A stretch of DNA of 64,000 bases from Hephaestia caeni (GCF_003550065.1 NZ_QXDC01000003.1:186001-250000), one strand, 5' to 3'. Positions 34,899-49,757 are shown, counted from the first letter of the stretch. Numbers and translations are program-made. Notes: generated by a model not told the origin, from the sequence alone.

Positions 34899-34992
34899 GC
34901 AACCGATATAGGCGCGCCGTCGCGGCGATGCTTCCCGTCGCTTGCCATCAAAGCGGATTGAGAGTCTGTTTGGGCTGCGCTTTCCGGCGCAT

Positions 34993-35076
34993 GGCGGCAC
35001 CGGCCCACTCCCCCACCCGACCACCCATAGGATACTGTCGTTGGGTGGTCGGGTGGGGGAGTGGGCCGGTGCCGCC
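34993..35076. repeat. GC-rich hairpin element, copy A (perfect 35-nt arms)
   Basis: The arms 34993-35027 and 35042-35076 are perfect complements around a 14-nt loop TAGGATACTGTCGT. The outer stem GGCACCGGCCC-CTCCCCCACCC is shared with copies at 46984 and 62331, while the inner stem differs with compensating changes. It lies between the divergent ada and PAP2 genes. Confidence 0.88.
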
Positions 35077-35141
35077 TCAGAAATCGCTCTTTCGCGATTT
35101 CCCAAACAGCCCCTTAACGCTTGCTTCAAGCGCGTGCGACT

Positions 35142-36056
35142 ATGCTGGCGCGGATGGCGCACGCGGCTGATAATCGATTCGATCCCGGCGCCACGGCGGC
35201 GGCGGTGCGCCCTCGCGTGCTGATCGACCGCCGTTTCACGCCGCTCTACGCGATGGCTGCCGCCGGCGTGGCCTTCCTGATCGTGGCGGTCGCGTTCAGT
35301 GACTTCGGTTATGCGCACGACCCGCTCGACGCGGTCGCGATCCTGCTCGTCGGGTTGATCGCAATCGGGATGGCGGCGCGCTGGCTGACGGTGCCGATCG
35401 TGCCCGATCTGGCCGAAACATTGGCGCTGTTCGCCGCGTTTTCGGTGCTGGCGCCGTTATGCGCGGCGATCCTCGCGACCACCGATTTCCCGCTCGCCGA
35501 CCCATATCTTTCGGCGATCGATCGCCACCTGTTCGGGTTCGATCGTGCGCAGGCCGTCGCCCTTGTCTATCGATCGTCGACCGCCGTCGCGGCGATGCGG
35601 ATCGCTTATGACAGCATCACTTTCCAGCCGCTGGCGCTGCTCGTCGCGTTCGCGGTGACGGGGCGCAACGATGCCGCGCGACGCTTCCTCGGCGCGTGGG
35701 CGCTGACGCTGGCGATGTGTCTGGCGGTCTTTTCCTTCGTGCCTGCGACGGGAACGCCGCCCTACGATCTCCACTGGCTCGATACGTTCGAGCGCTTGCG
35801 CAGCGGCGCGCTGCGGACATTGGGCAGCGAGAGCCTGACCGGCATCATCACTTTCCCGAGCTTTCACGCAGCGGCGGCGGTGCTGCTCGGCTGGGGCTTC
35901 GCGTCGTTCGGCAGGCTGGGGTGGCCGCTGGTTGCGCTCAACGCCCTGATGTTCGCCTCCGCGATCGTCGGCGGCGGCCATTATCTGGTCGATCTGATCG
36001 CGGGCGCGGCGGCGGCGCTGATCGGGCTTCGGCTGGCAGCGCGGCTGATCGCGTAG
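35142..36056 (+). CDS. PAP2-superfamily membrane protein (inositolphosphotransferase/phosphatase type)
   Basis: A polytopic membrane protein of ~304 aa with about six hydrophobic segments, beginning after a soluble ~35-residue head. The PAP2-like active-site elements are FPSFHAAAAV (motif 2, ~243-252) and GGGHYLVDLIAG (motif 3, the H-x3-D pair, ~281-292); motif 1 is not clear. This resembles the PAP2_3/Aur1-like group that acts on lipid-linked phosphates. The start is uncertain: TTG 35121, ATG 35142 or ATG 35154. Its stop lies 2 nt from the atpC stop on the other strand. The specific substrate is not readable. Confidence 0.75.
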   Translation: MLARMAHAADNRFDPGATAAAVRPRVLIDRRFTPLYAMAAAGVAFLIVAVAFSDFGYAHDPLDAVAILLVGLIAIGMAARWLTVPIVPDLAETLALFAAFSVLAPLCAAILATTDFPLADPYLSAIDRHLFGFDRAQAVALVYRSSTAVAAMRIAYDSITFQPLALLVAFAVTGRNDAARRFLGAWALTLAMCLAVFSFVPATGTPPYDLHWLDTFERLRSGALRTLGSESLTGIITFPSFHAAAAVLLGWGFASFGRLGWPLVALNALMFASAIVGGGHYLVDLIAGAAAALIGLRLAARLIA

Positions 36057-36058
36057 CG

Positions 36059-36310
36059 TTATTCCGCGCGTTCGGCGAGGATCGTCAGGCCGCGCTCGTT
36101 GACCTCGGCGAAACCGCCTTCGATGCGGATCGTCTCGGGTGTGCCCTTTTCCTCACGATGGATCACGAGATTGCCGTCGCGAATCGTCGACATCAGCGGC
36201 GCGTGATGCGCGAGCACGCCGAAATCGCCCTCGCTGCCCGGCACGACGACCATGTACACGTCCTCGGAGCGGACGAGGTGTTCGGGAGTGACGAGTTCGA
36301 AGTGGAGCAT
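36059..36310 (-). CDS. atpC: ATP synthase F1 epsilon subunit, short form
   Basis: Central-stalk subunit of F1, 83 aa. Only the N-terminal beta-sandwich is present ([33 protein letters not shown]), and the C-terminal inhibitory helices found in E. coli epsilon are missing, as is common in sphingomonads and relatives, where zeta-type inhibitors may take over. It is the last gene of the F1 operon, 48 nt after atpD, with a hairpin in between. Confidence 0.93.
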   Translation of the reverse strand: MLHFELVTPEHLVRSEDVYMVVVPGSEGDFGVLAHHAPLMSTIRDGNLVIHREEKGTPETIRIEGGFAEVNERGLTILAERAE

Positions 36311-36323
36311 GTTGGATTCCCTT

Positions 36324-36349
36324 GGCCCCTCCCCCGCAGGGGAGAGGCC
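36324..36349. repeat. Hairpin in the atpD-atpC gap
   Basis: GGCCCCTCCCC and GGGGAGAGGCC pair with one mismatch around CGCA. It probably tunes atpC expression or mRNA stability. Confidence 0.5.
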
Positions 36350-36358
36350 GGATAGTGC

Positions 36359-37927
<1,569 letters not shown>

Positions 37928-37957
37928 TTAAGTCGTGCTTCCCCGGGGAAGGCCAAA

Positions 37958-38836
37958 TTATAGAGCTTCCGCTCCGGAAATAATCTCAACCAGTTCCGTC
38001 GTGATCGCGGCCTGGCGGGTGCGGTTGTACTGGATCGTCAGGCGGTTGATCATGTCGCCGGCGTTGCGCGTGGCATTGTCCATCGCGGTCATGCGGCTGC
38101 CCTGTTCGGACGCCGCATTCTCCAGCAGCGCGCCGAAAATCTGGATCGCGATGTTGCGCGGCAGGAGATCGGCAAGGATCGATTCCTCGTCGGGCTCATA
38201 TTCGACGGCGGCCGACGAGGCGGGCGCGGCCTCGGCGCTGGTATCGATCGCGACCGGGATGATCTGGCGGCCGACCGGCTCCTGCACCAGCGCCGACTGG
38301 AAGCGGGCGTAGAACAGGTGCGCGACGTCGAACTCGCCCGCCTCGTAGCGGCGGACGACCTCGTCGGCGACCTTCTGCGCGTCGGCGAACGCGACCGACT
38401 TGATCCCGCTCATGTCGTGATCGCCGGCGATCAGCGTCGGGAAGAAGCGCTTGAGCACCCGCCCCTTCTTGCCGACCACGAAGAAATGGACCTGCTTACC
38501 CTCGGCGATGAGCGCTTCGGCCTTGCGCTTGGCGGCGCGGACGATGTTTGAGTTGAACGCGCCGGCCAGCCCACGCTCCGACGTCGCAACGATCAGCAGG
38601 TGCCGATCGTCCTTGCCGGTCCCGGCGAGCAGCTTCGGGCTCGACGCGCTGACGGTGATGCGCGCGGCAAGGCTCGCCATCACGCGTTCAAGGCGTTCGG
38701 CGTACGGGCGACCGGCGACCGCCGCTTCCTGCGCGCGGCGCAGCTTGGCGGCGGCGACCATCTTCATCGCCTTGGTGATCTTCTGCGTCGACTTCACCGA
38801 GCCGATGCGGATCTTGAGGGCCTTGAGTGACGCCAT
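37958..38836 (-). CDS. atpG: ATP synthase F1 gamma subunit
   Basis: Rotor stalk of F1, 292 aa. The N-terminal coiled-coil helix [20 protein letters not shown] with [16 protein letters not shown] and the C-terminal helix [20 protein letters not shown]...[19 protein letters not shown] are the conserved paired helices that fit into the alpha3beta3 ring. It lies between atpA and atpD, separated from atpA by a REP-like pair. Confidence 0.96.
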   Translation of the reverse strand: MASLKALKIRIGSVKSTQKITKAMKMVAAAKLRRAQEAAVAGRPYAERLERVMASLAARITVSASSPKLLAGTGKDDRHLLIVATSERGLAGAFNSNIVRAAKRKAEALIAEGKQVHFFVVGKKGRVLKRFFPTLIAGDHDMSGIKSVAFADAQKVADEVVRRYEAGEFDVAHLFYARFQSALVQEPVGRQIIPVAIDTSAEAAPASSAAVEYEPDEESILADLLPRNIAIQIFGALLENAASEQGSRMTAMDNATRNAGDMINRLTIQYNRTRQAAITTELVEIISGAEAL

Positions 38837-38850
38837 CTAGCTTCCCTTGT

Positions 38851-38901
38851 GTCCCCGTGAAGGCGGGGACCCAGTCTGGGCTCCCGCCTTCGCGGGAGCA
38901 C
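38851..38901. repeat. REP-like double palindrome between atpA and atpG
   Basis: Two opposed hairpin units: GTCCCCGTGAAGGCGGGGAC (38851-38870) and CTCCCGCCTTCGCGGGAG (38881-38898) joined by CCAGTCTGGG. It is inside the essential atp operon, the same repeat class as at 54531. Confidence 0.75.
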
Positions 38902-38907
38902 AATCAA

Positions 38908-40446
<1,539 letters not shown>

Positions 40447-41001
40447 TTAGCCTTTCATCGCGTACGCGAGGGAATTGAGACGGGTGCGGATCGAGCTGTC
40501 GATCATCTGGCTGCCGATGCGGACCTTCAGCCCACCGAGCAGCGCGGGATCGACCGAGAGATCGACGGCGACGTCGCGGCCGAGCCGCTGACGCAGCGCC
40601 GCCTTGAGCGCGTCGACCTGCGCGGCCGACAGCGGGTGCGCCGAGGCGACCTCGGCGGTGGTCTCCCCGCGGTGGTGCGCGGCGAGTGTCCGGAACGCGC
40701 GGATGATCGCGGGAAGCTGCGCCAGCCGGCGATTCGCCGCGAGCACGCCGAGGAAGTTCGCGGTGGTGCCGTCGAGCTTCATCGCCTTCGCCGCGGCGGC
40801 GACCGCCTTGCCGGCATCGGCGCGCGAGACGAGCGGGCTGGTCGTCAGCGCCTTGAAGTCGGGCGATTCGGCGAGCGCCGCCGAGATCGCGGCGAGGCTC
40901 GATTCGACCTTGTCGATCGTACGGGCATCGCGCGCGAGCGCGAACAAGGCGGTGGCGTACCGCCCTGCTAAGCTCGCTTGAATACCGCCGGACATCTCCA
41001 C
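40447..41001 (-). CDS. atpH: ATP synthase F1 delta subunit
   Basis: Peripheral-stalk protein joining F1 to Fo, 184 aa. The N-terminal helical domain (SLAGRYATALFALARD) and the C-terminal landmark VDLSVDPALLGGLKVRIGSQ with IDSSIRTRLNSLA are typical of AtpH/OSCP. I start at GTG 41001, ten bases after GAGGA; an ATG two codons later is possible. It is the first gene of the F1 operon. Fo genes are not in the window, as expected for alphaproteobacteria where they sit elsewhere. Confidence 0.93.
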   Translation of the reverse strand: MEMSGGIQASLAGRYATALFALARDARTIDKVESSLAAISAALAESPDFKALTTSPLVSRADAGKAVAAAAKAMKLDGTTANFLGVLAANRRLAQLPAIIRAFRTLAAHHRGETTAEVASAHPLSAAQVDALKAALRQRLGRDVAVDLSVDPALLGGLKVRIGSQMIDSSIRTRLNSLAYAMKG

Positions 41002-41044
41002 GGACGCGGGTTCCTCTTCGGACAGACTGAAAGTGGCCCCATGC

Positions 41045-41067
41045 AAAAAGGGGCCCCGAAAGGGCCT
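41045..41067 (-). promoter_or_regulatory. Terminator-like hairpin in the atp operon leader
   Basis: On the minus strand a short AGGCCC...GGGGCC stem with TTTC loop is followed directly by CCTTTTT, about 45 nt before the atpH start. No minus-strand gene lies upstream, so this is a possible attenuator in the atp leader. Confidence 0.4.
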
Positions 41068-41243
41068 CCTATGGGTTGCGCGGCTGCTAGCATCGGGGGC
41101 TGCGCGATGCAAGCGTCGCGCCCGCTCCGGCGGCATGTGTGAAATATTGCTCGATTTCATCAAAGTGTAACACCCGGTTTACCATCCATTGGGGTCCAGC
41201 CGCCGATAGACGGGGCCGACAAACAACCGGGTCCGCTGTCCTC

Positions 41244-42986
<1,743 letters not shown>

Positions 42987-43038
42987 TATGTTCGATCGCG
43001 CGCCGGCACGGTAAGAGAAGGACGAGGAGACCTAGCCG

Positions 43039-43710
43039 ATGGGCAGGATGATCCGCATGACGATGGCCGACGGCGCGGAGATCGGCGTTTATCACGCCAT
43101 GCCCAAAAGCGAGCGGCGCGGCGGGCTGGTGGTCGCGCAGGAGATTTTCGGGATCACCGATCATATCCGCGACGTCGCGGACGGCTTCGCGCGTGACGGT
43201 TACGAGGTGCTGGCACCGGCATTGTTCGATCGTGAGGCGCCGGGGCTGGAGGCGGCTTACGAAGGCGAGGATCGCGCAGCGGCGATCGCACTGGCGCGGG
43301 CGCATCCGCTCGACCAGTCGGTGCGCGATGTCGGCACCTGTGTCGCCATGCTCGCCGACAAAGGCCCGGTGTTCGTGGTCGGCTATTGCTATGGCGGCTC
43401 GATCGCCTGGCTTGCGGCGACGCGGATCGACCGGATCGCGGCGGCCTCGGGCTATTACGGCAGGCTGGTGCCCCAGCATCTCGACGAAACGCCGCGCGTG
43501 CCGGTGATCCTGCATTTCGGCCGGCACGACGCAAGCATCCCGATGGCCAAGGTGCAGAAGGTGATCGACGCCGACCCGCCGCTTACCACCGTCCACCTCT
43601 ACGATGCCGGGCATGGCTTCAGTTCGGATCGGTGCAAGGATTATCACGCGCCCTCAGCCGATCTGGCCCGCACGCGCACGCTCGACCTGTTTCGCGCCAA
43701 CGGCGGGTGA
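43039..43710 (+). CDS. Dienelactone hydrolase family protein
   Basis: A cytosolic alpha/beta hydrolase of 223 aa. The DLH triad is visible: nucleophile cysteine in VGYCYGGSIAW (~C119), aspartate in FGRHDASIP (~D170) and histidine in DAGHGFSSD (~H202), together with the family landmark QEIFGITDHIRDVADGFARD (~34-53). In chlorocatechol pathways DLH opens dienelactones; isolated copies such as this one usually have unknown substrates. AAGGACGAGGAG lies upstream. It stands alone between the chemoreceptor and the convergent cupin_8 gene. Confidence 0.88.
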   Translation: MGRMIRMTMADGAEIGVYHAMPKSERRGGLVVAQEIFGITDHIRDVADGFARDGYEVLAPALFDREAPGLEAAYEGEDRAAAIALARAHPLDQSVRDVGTCVAMLADKGPVFVVGYCYGGSIAWLAATRIDRIAAASGYYGRLVPQHLDETPRVPVILHFGRHDASIPMAKVQKVIDADPPLTTVHLYDAGHGFSSDRCKDYHAPSADLARTRTLDLFRANGG

Positions 43711-43749
43711 TCCGGGCGGTTTTGCTTGCCCGTCGCGCGCGCCTGATCG

Positions 43750-44777
43750 TCAGCGACCGCCGAGCGAGCGCAGCAGATAGGTGCGGATATAGTCGGCGCG
43801 CGCCGGCGAAGGGGCGTCGAGCACGGTGCGCGCATGCGGCGGCAGGTGATCGGCGGCGTGCGCCGCCTCCGCGCCGAACACGTAATGATCGAGCCAGCCG
43901 CGCCATGCCGCCCGTTCGGCCTGGGGCAGATCGCGCATCGCGACCAGGGCATGGACCAGCGCCGGAAACGGCGAAAGATCGGAATATCCCCGCCAGTAAT
44001 TGACGAGGACGTTGAACGGCCCCGCCGCCTGAACGTCGTGCCACCACAGGCCGGGAATGTAGATCGCGTCGCCGGGCTCCAGCTCGGCCGTCATCGCGTG
44101 CGCCAGTGCCTCGGCGAAGCGCGGGTAGCGCGCCAGATCGGGCGCGGCGAGATCGACCATGCTCGCCGGCTGGCCCGCCATCGTCACGTCGAGCGGGCCG
44201 ACATAGAGATTGGCGATCTGATCGGGCGGGAACAGCGTGAAACGCCGCCGCCCGGCAACCACGCAGGCGAGGTTGCTCGACACGTCGTAATGCGTCGAGA
44301 CGTGGGTGGCATTGCCGATCCAGACGCGCGGCACGGCATCGGGGACCGGCAGGCGAAGCGGGTTGGCGTCGACCCAGCCCGGCAGATGATCGGCCGCGGC
44401 GGCCGCACCGGCATAGAGCGCGGGCGCGGGCGCGGGCCGATCGGTTTCGGCAAGCGCGACCAGCCTGGCAAGGAGCGCCGGCAGCGGCACCGCTTCACGC
44501 GTGAAATTGAAGCCGCGCATGTCGTCGCGATAGAAGAAGCGCCCGGCGATCTCCGGCGGGCCGATCATCACCTCGACCGGGTGGTCGTTCGCGAAGCCGG
44601 CGATATAGGCCGCCGCCGCCCGCGGGCTGACACCGGCCGCGACCGCCGGCCAATCGGCCACCTGCCCGCGCAGCACGACGGGCCGGTACGCGGGCACGAT
44701 CTCTCGCGCGAAGGTCTCGGCATCGACCGCGCCGCGTTCGGGCAGCGGTGCGATATTCGGAAGGGCGGCGGCGTTGC

Positions 44778-44781
<4 letters not shown>
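43750..44781 (-). CDS. Cupin_8/JmjC-like putative Fe(II) oxygenase, second paralogue
   Basis: A 343-aa paralogue of the 26282-27307 protein. Shared blocks include RFFYRDDMRGFNF, GRRRFTLFPPDQIANLY and the MVDLAAPDLARYP / LEPGDAIYIPGLWWHDV stretches. The iron triad is H164-x-D166 (STHYDVSSN) and H248. It starts at GTG 44781, overlapping the stop of the SGNH gene, so the two are translationally coupled. Here the partner is a secreted-type SGNH hydrolase, without halogenases or a TonB receptor in the window. It may act on a protein of the envelope or on a sugar-linked substrate; function unproven. Confidence 0.8.
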
Positions 44782-45500
<719 letters not shown>

Positions 45501-45582
45501 CGTCGGCATCCTCTCTACGTTGGCGACGCCGCAGCCGTGCGGTCGTCATCCGGCCCGATCTTGCGTCCGCGCGTCGCCTGAT

Positions 45583-45606
45583 TGATACATCAAATTAAAT
45601 AATCAA
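45583..45606. promoter_or_regulatory. AT-rich palindromic site in the SGNH/MFS divergent promoter
   Basis: TTGATACATCAA (5-2-5 palindrome) is followed by ATTAAATAATCAA in otherwise GC-rich DNA. A related AAATTAAAT stretch precedes the GH3 gene at 49741. AT-rich sites of this kind are typical for ROK regulators, one of which is encoded at 49913. The link is inferred. Confidence 0.45.
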
Positions 45607-45618
45607 TCGTCGGGGCGC

Positions 45619-45632
45619 TGGTAGCGCAATCA
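45619..45632 (+). promoter_or_regulatory. Xylan-box-like site before the second-locus MFS gene
   Basis: TGGTAGCGCAATCA, one mismatch to TGGTAGCGCTATCA, 11 nt before the ATG and overlapping the ribosome-site region. Confidence 0.55.
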
Positions 45633-45643
45633 GGAGGGGCAGG

Positions 45644-46978
45644 ATGGAAAAGGCGGGCGCTGACGTCAACCGGGGAGGCGTCAACTGGAACGCGGTGATC
45701 GCGGCGAGCCTCGCGGGGCTGCTGTTCGGGTTCGATACCGCGGTGATATCGGGCGTGACGGGAGCGTTGCGGAGCGAATTCGCGCTGAGCGCGGTGGGGC
45801 TCGGCACCGCGGTGTCGGCCGCGCTCGTCGGCACGTTGGTGGGCGCCCTGGGCGCGGGCGCGCCGGGCGACCGGTTCGGCAGCCGCACGGTGCTGGTGTG
45901 GATCGCGCTGGGCTATATCGTCTCGGCGATCGGATCGGGCGCGAGCTGGGATCTGGCCTCGTTCGTCGCCTTCCGTTTTCTCGGCGGGCTCGCGATCGGT
46001 GGATCGTCGGTGCTGGCGCCGGTCTATATCGCCGAGGTCAGCCCGGCGAAGCGGCGCGGGTTTCTGGTCGGGCTGTTCCAGCTCAACATCGTGATCGGCA
46101 TCCTGGTCGCTTATGTCAGCAATTTCGCGATCGGACAGCTTGCCGGGGGCGATCTCGTCTGGCGGCTCAAGCTCGGCATTGCCGCCGCGCCCGCCGCTTT
46201 GTTCCTCGTCATGCTGTTGCGCATCCCGCACAGCCCGCGCTGGCTGGTCGCCAAGGGTCGCCATGACGAGGCGCATCACGCGATCGCCTTGCTCGACATG
46301 GGCGAGCCCGCCGCGCTGATCGAGAGTTTCCGCACCGTCCACGCCGGGCAGACCGAAGGACGGCTGAGCTGGACGCGCCACCGCAAGCCGATCCTGCTCG
46401 CGATCGGAATCGCGCTGTTCAACCAGCTCTCGGGGATCAACGCGATCCTCTACTATCTGAACGACATCTTCGCGGCAGCGGGCTTCTCCCGCGTTTCCGC
46501 CGATGTGCAGGCGGTGGGCATCGGCATCGCCAACCTGGTCGCGACGCTGATCGGGATGGCGCTGATCGACAAGGTCGGGCGCAAGCCGCTGCTGATGGTC
46601 GGCGCGGGCGGCACCGGGATCGCGCTCGCGGGCGTCGCGACGATCTATGCGACCGGCACCGGGCAGACATTGCTGCTGCCCGCGCTGATCGGCTTCATCC
46701 TGTTCTTCGCGATCAGCCAGGGCGCGGTGATCTGGGTCTATCTTTCGGAAATCTTCCCCACCGCGGTACGCGCGCGCGGCCAATCGCTGGGCAGCGCGAC
46801 GCATTGGGGGATGAACGCGCTGCTCGCGTTCGGCTTCCCGGTGGTCGCGCGGCTGACGCAGGCCGCGCCGTTCTGGTTCTTCGCCGCCGCGATGGCGGTG
46901 CAACTGGTGGTCGTCTGGCGGTGGTTTCCCGAGACACGCGGGGTCGATCTCGAAAAAATGGATCGAGTGGTGCGTTAG
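45644..46978 (+). CDS. MFS sugar porter
   Basis: A 12-segment inner-membrane sugar/H+ symporter of 444 aa. Signatures are LLFGFDTAVISGVTG in TM1, RFLGGLAIGGSSVLAPVYIA (~110-129), PHSPRWLV after TM6, FNQLSGINAILYYLND in TM7 (~254-269), DKVGRKPLLM and the terminal PETRGVDLEKMD. It is related to but distinct from the 32407 symporter. GGAGGGGCAGG precedes the ATG. The divergent promoter is shared with the esterase/cupin_8 pair; a glucose- or gluco-oligosaccharide-type cargo is inferred from the GH3 and ROK neighbours. Confidence 0.87.
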   Translation: MEKAGADVNRGGVNWNAVIAASLAGLLFGFDTAVISGVTGALRSEFALSAVGLGTAVSAALVGTLVGALGAGAPGDRFGSRTVLVWIALGYIVSAIGSGASWDLASFVAFRFLGGLAIGGSSVLAPVYIAEVSPAKRRGFLVGLFQLNIVIGILVAYVSNFAIGQLAGGDLVWRLKLGIAAAPAALFLVMLLRIPHSPRWLVAKGRHDEAHHAIALLDMGEPAALIESFRTVHAGQTEGRLSWTRHRKPILLAIGIALFNQLSGINAILYYLNDIFAAAGFSRVSADVQAVGIGIANLVATLIGMALIDKVGRKPLLMVGAGGTGIALAGVATIYATGTGQTLLLPALIGFILFFAISQGAVIWVYLSEIFPTAVRARGQSLGSATHWGMNALLAFGFPVVARLTQAAPFWFFAAAMAVQLVVVWRWFPETRGVDLEKMDRVVR

Positions 46979-46983
46979 ATGTG

Positions 46984-47068
46984 AGCGGCACCGGCCCGCT
47001 CCCCCACCCCGCCTCCCAATCAGCATAATGTCTTGGGAGGCGGGGTGGGGGAGCGGGCCGGTGCCGCT
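46984..47068. repeat. GC-rich hairpin element, copy B (perfect 36-nt arms)
   Basis: The arms 46984-47019 and 47033-47068 are perfect complements around loop TCAGCATAATGTC. It lies between the convergent MFS and GH3 genes, where it can act as a two-way terminator. 47069-47186 holds nothing I recognise. Confidence 0.88.
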
Positions 47069-47186
47069 TCAACAAAAAAACGGGCGTGATCCGGCGGGAA
47101 GGTGCCGGACCACGCCCTAAGATACCGCGCGCGTCAGTGCAGCGCGGCGCTTGATCGTCCCAGGGAAGGTCGTGCGGGACGCCAAG

Positions 47187-49715
47187 TCATTTGGGGCAGG
47201 CCGCGATCTGATCGGCGACGGTGCCAAGCTGCACGGTCGCGAGGCTGATCACGGCCTTGCCCGAGGTGGTGAGCGCGAACGGAACGTCGAGATGCTCCAT
47301 GTCGACGCCCTGGTTCGCGAAACATTTGAGCGGAACGCCATAAGTGCGCCACGCACCCGGCGCGGCGAGACCGGCAAGCGGCACGCTGGCGCTCGCGGTG
47401 CCGCTGCGCGCCGACAGCGTCAGCGTGCTGGCGGGCGCGGTATCGACGCGCATCGTCGTCACCAGCATGAGATCGCCGTTGCTTTCCCGCGCGACATCGA
47501 CCGGCGCCTGGGTCGTGAGCGCAATCGTCGCTTGCGCCTTGCCGCCGAAAGCGAAACGCCGCGCGCCTTCCTGAACGATATGATCGGTCGCCGTCACCGC
47601 GACATCGCCATTGGCGCCGGTCGCGGGAACAGTGGTGATCCGCGTCTGCTGGCCGGCGGCATCGGCGACGATCAGCGACCAGCTCGCCGCGGGGACGCCA
47701 TTGGCGAAATAGGTGCCTTGCTGCGCATTGTCCGCGACGCCGGGGTCTTCGGACAGCGGCGGCACCGCCGTGTCGCTCGTCGTCTTGAGGCCGTAGCCAA
47801 GCGCGAACAGATGCTTGCCCTTGGCATCGGCGGTGGCGGGCCAGGGGAAGCTCAGCGTGCCGCGGAATTCGTGTGCGACCTTGCCGTCCGTTCCGGCGAG
47901 CAGCATGTCAGCGACGCCCGCACCTTCCGAGCCCGGCAGCCATGCGACGACGAAAGCGTCGGCGGCGTTGATCTCCGGGTTCACGAACAGCGGCCGCCCG
48001 GTGAGCATCAGCGCGACCACGGGAATCCCCTGCGCCTTCAACTTCTTCATCGTCGCCAGCGGCGCGCGCAGTTCTGGCTTCAACTGGAGCGTCTTCAGGT
48101 CGCCCTGAAATTCGGCATAGGGCGTCTCGCCGAACACGACGATCGCGGCATCGGGTTTGGCGCCGGTGAAGCTGCCGTCGGGGGATAATGTCGCGGTGCC
48201 GCCGGCCGCGCCGATCGCGCTGTTGAGCCCGGCCCAGATCGAGGTCGCACCGGGAAAATCCTCGGGCTTGAGCCCGGTGCCCTGCCACGACAGCGTCCAG
48301 CCGCCCGACTGGCGCGCGACATCATCCGCGCCGTCGCCAGCCACCAAGATGTTGGCGCCCGGATTAAGCGGCAGCACACTGCCGTTGTTCTTCAAGAGCA
48401 CCAGCGATTCGCGCACCGCCTGACGGGCGATCGCGCGATGCTCGGGGCTGCCAAGCACGTCATATCTGCCCGACAGCAGCCGCGACGACGGCTTGCCCGC
48501 CTCGAACAGCCCGAGCCGCATCTTGACGCGCAGGATGCGGGTGACCGCATCGTCGAGCCGCGCCATCGGAATGGTGCCGTCCTTCACCTGGGCGAGCAGG
48601 CTGTGCCAGAGCGGCTTCCAGCTATCGGGCGCCATATACATATCGAGCCCGGCGTTGATCGCCTGCGGGCAGCTCGCGTTGGTGCAGCCCGCGACCTGGC
48701 CGTGCGCGTTCCAATCGCTGACGACGAAGCCGCCGAACCCCATCCTGTCCTTGAGCACACCCGTGACGAGGCTCTTGTTGCCCGCCATCTTGACGCCGTT
48801 CCAGCTCGAAAAGCTCGTCATCACCGTCTGCACGCCGGCATCGATCGCGGCGACATAGGGCAGGCCGTGAATATCGCGCAGTTCGGCCTCGCTGATCTTC
48901 GCGTCGCCCTGGTCGTGCCCATCCTCGGTGCCGCCGTCGGCGAGGAAATGCTTGGTCGAGGCGATGACGTGCGGCCCCTTGAGGATGTCGGTCGCGCCCG
49001 GCTCGCCCTGCAACCCGCGGATGAACTGGCCGACATAATCGGAGACCAGCCGGGGATCGCTCGAATAGCCTTCATAGGCGCGGCCCCAGCGACCATCCTG
49101 CGGCACGGTAATCGTCGGGGCGAAGGTCCATTCCTGCCCGGTCACGCGGATCTCGGCGGCGGTCGCCTCGGCGATCCGCCGCATCAGCGCGGGATCGTGC
49201 ATCGCGCCGAGCCCGACATTGTGCGGAAACAGCGTCGCGCCGATGATGTTCGAATTGCCGTGGACCGCGTCTATCCCCCAGATCACCGGAATCCCGACGC
49301 CGCCGCCGCTCTTGTCCACCGAGGCGGCGTAGAATTCGTCGGCAAGCTGGAGCCATTTCGCCGCCGGCGCGAGATCGTCGCCATAAGGCCCCGAGCTGCC
49401 GCCGTTGAGCACCGAGCCGAGATGATATTGTTTGACGTCGGCGGGCGTCACGCTGGCGATATCGGCCTGGACGACCTGCCCGACCTTTTCCTCGACCGTC
49501 ATCCGCTGGAGCAGGCCCGCGATGCGTTTTTCCAGCGCCGGATCGGCCTTGTAGGGCCAGTGCGCCTGCGGCCAGATATCGGGGTGGGCAATCGCTTCGG
49601 GCGGGATCGCCGGCGCCGGCGCCTGCTGCGCCGAAACCGCGCAGGCCGCGCCGATCGCCAATGCTGTTGACGCTAACATCAAGAGGCCCTTGCGCCTCTG
49701 GATCATTGCCCGCAT
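47187..49715 (-). CDS. GH3 exo-beta-glucosidase, secreted, with C-terminal accessory domain
   Basis: An 842-aa exported glucosidase acting on beta-1,3/1,4-gluco-oligosaccharides. The signal peptide ends ACAVSA^QQ (~29). The GH3 barrel has nucleophile D334 in GGFVVSDWNAHG, preceded by KHFLADGGTEDGHDQG; the sandwich domain has ESLVLLKNNGSVLPL and the LPGSEGAG turn. The last ~170 residues (from NAQQGTYFANGVPAASW) form a beta-rich ExoP-type accessory domain. It is related to plant-type exo-glucan hydrolases rather than to the 11417 enzyme. I start at ATG 49715, six bases after GAGGGG; the ATG at 49721 touches the ribosome site. It is divergent from the ROK regulator. Confidence 0.9.
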   Translation of the reverse strand: MRAMIQRRKGLLMLASTALAIGAACAVSAQQAPAPAIPPEAIAHPDIWPQAHWPYKADPALEKRIAGLLQRMTVEEKVGQVVQADIASVTPADVKQYHLGSVLNGGSSGPYGDDLAPAAKWLQLADEFYAASVDKSGGGVGIPVIWGIDAVHGNSNIIGATLFPHNVGLGAMHDPALMRRIAEATAAEIRVTGQEWTFAPTITVPQDGRWGRAYEGYSSDPRLVSDYVGQFIRGLQGEPGATDILKGPHVIASTKHFLADGGTEDGHDQGDAKISEAELRDIHGLPYVAAIDAGVQTVMTSFSSWNGVKMAGNKSLVTGVLKDRMGFGGFVVSDWNAHGQVAGCTNASCPQAINAGLDMYMAPDSWKPLWHSLLAQVKDGTIPMARLDDAVTRILRVKMRLGLFEAGKPSSRLLSGRYDVLGSPEHRAIARQAVRESLVLLKNNGSVLPLNPGANILVAGDGADDVARQSGGWTLSWQGTGLKPEDFPGATSIWAGLNSAIGAAGGTATLSPDGSFTGAKPDAAIVVFGETPYAEFQGDLKTLQLKPELRAPLATMKKLKAQGIPVVALMLTGRPLFVNPEINAADAFVVAWLPGSEGAGVADMLLAGTDGKVAHEFRGTLSFPWPATADAKGKHLFALGYGLKTTSDTAVPPLSEDPGVADNAQQGTYFANGVPAASWSLIVADAAGQQTRITTVPATGANGDVAVTATDHIVQEGARRFAFGGKAQATIALTTQAPVDVARESNGDLMLVTTMRVDTAPASTLTLSARSGTASASVPLAGLAAPGAWRTYGVPLKCFANQGVDMEHLDVPFALTTSGKAVISLATVQLGTVADQIAACPK

Positions 49716-49740
49716 GACCATCCCCTCTTGTCTCCGAGTA

Positions 49741-49757
49741 TATTATTAAATTAAATT
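49741..49757. promoter_or_regulatory. AT-rich site in the GH3/ROK divergent promoter
   Basis: TATTATTAAATTAAATT stands out in GC-rich DNA, 26 nt upstream of the GH3 start and ~155 nt before the ROK start. It is a candidate ROK operator or AT-rich promoter element. Confidence 0.45.

Noticed and set aside
49665..49678. TGTTGACGCTAACA near the start of the second GH3 gene
   Set aside because: Two core mismatches and encoded within the signal peptide (MLASTALAIG); likely chance.
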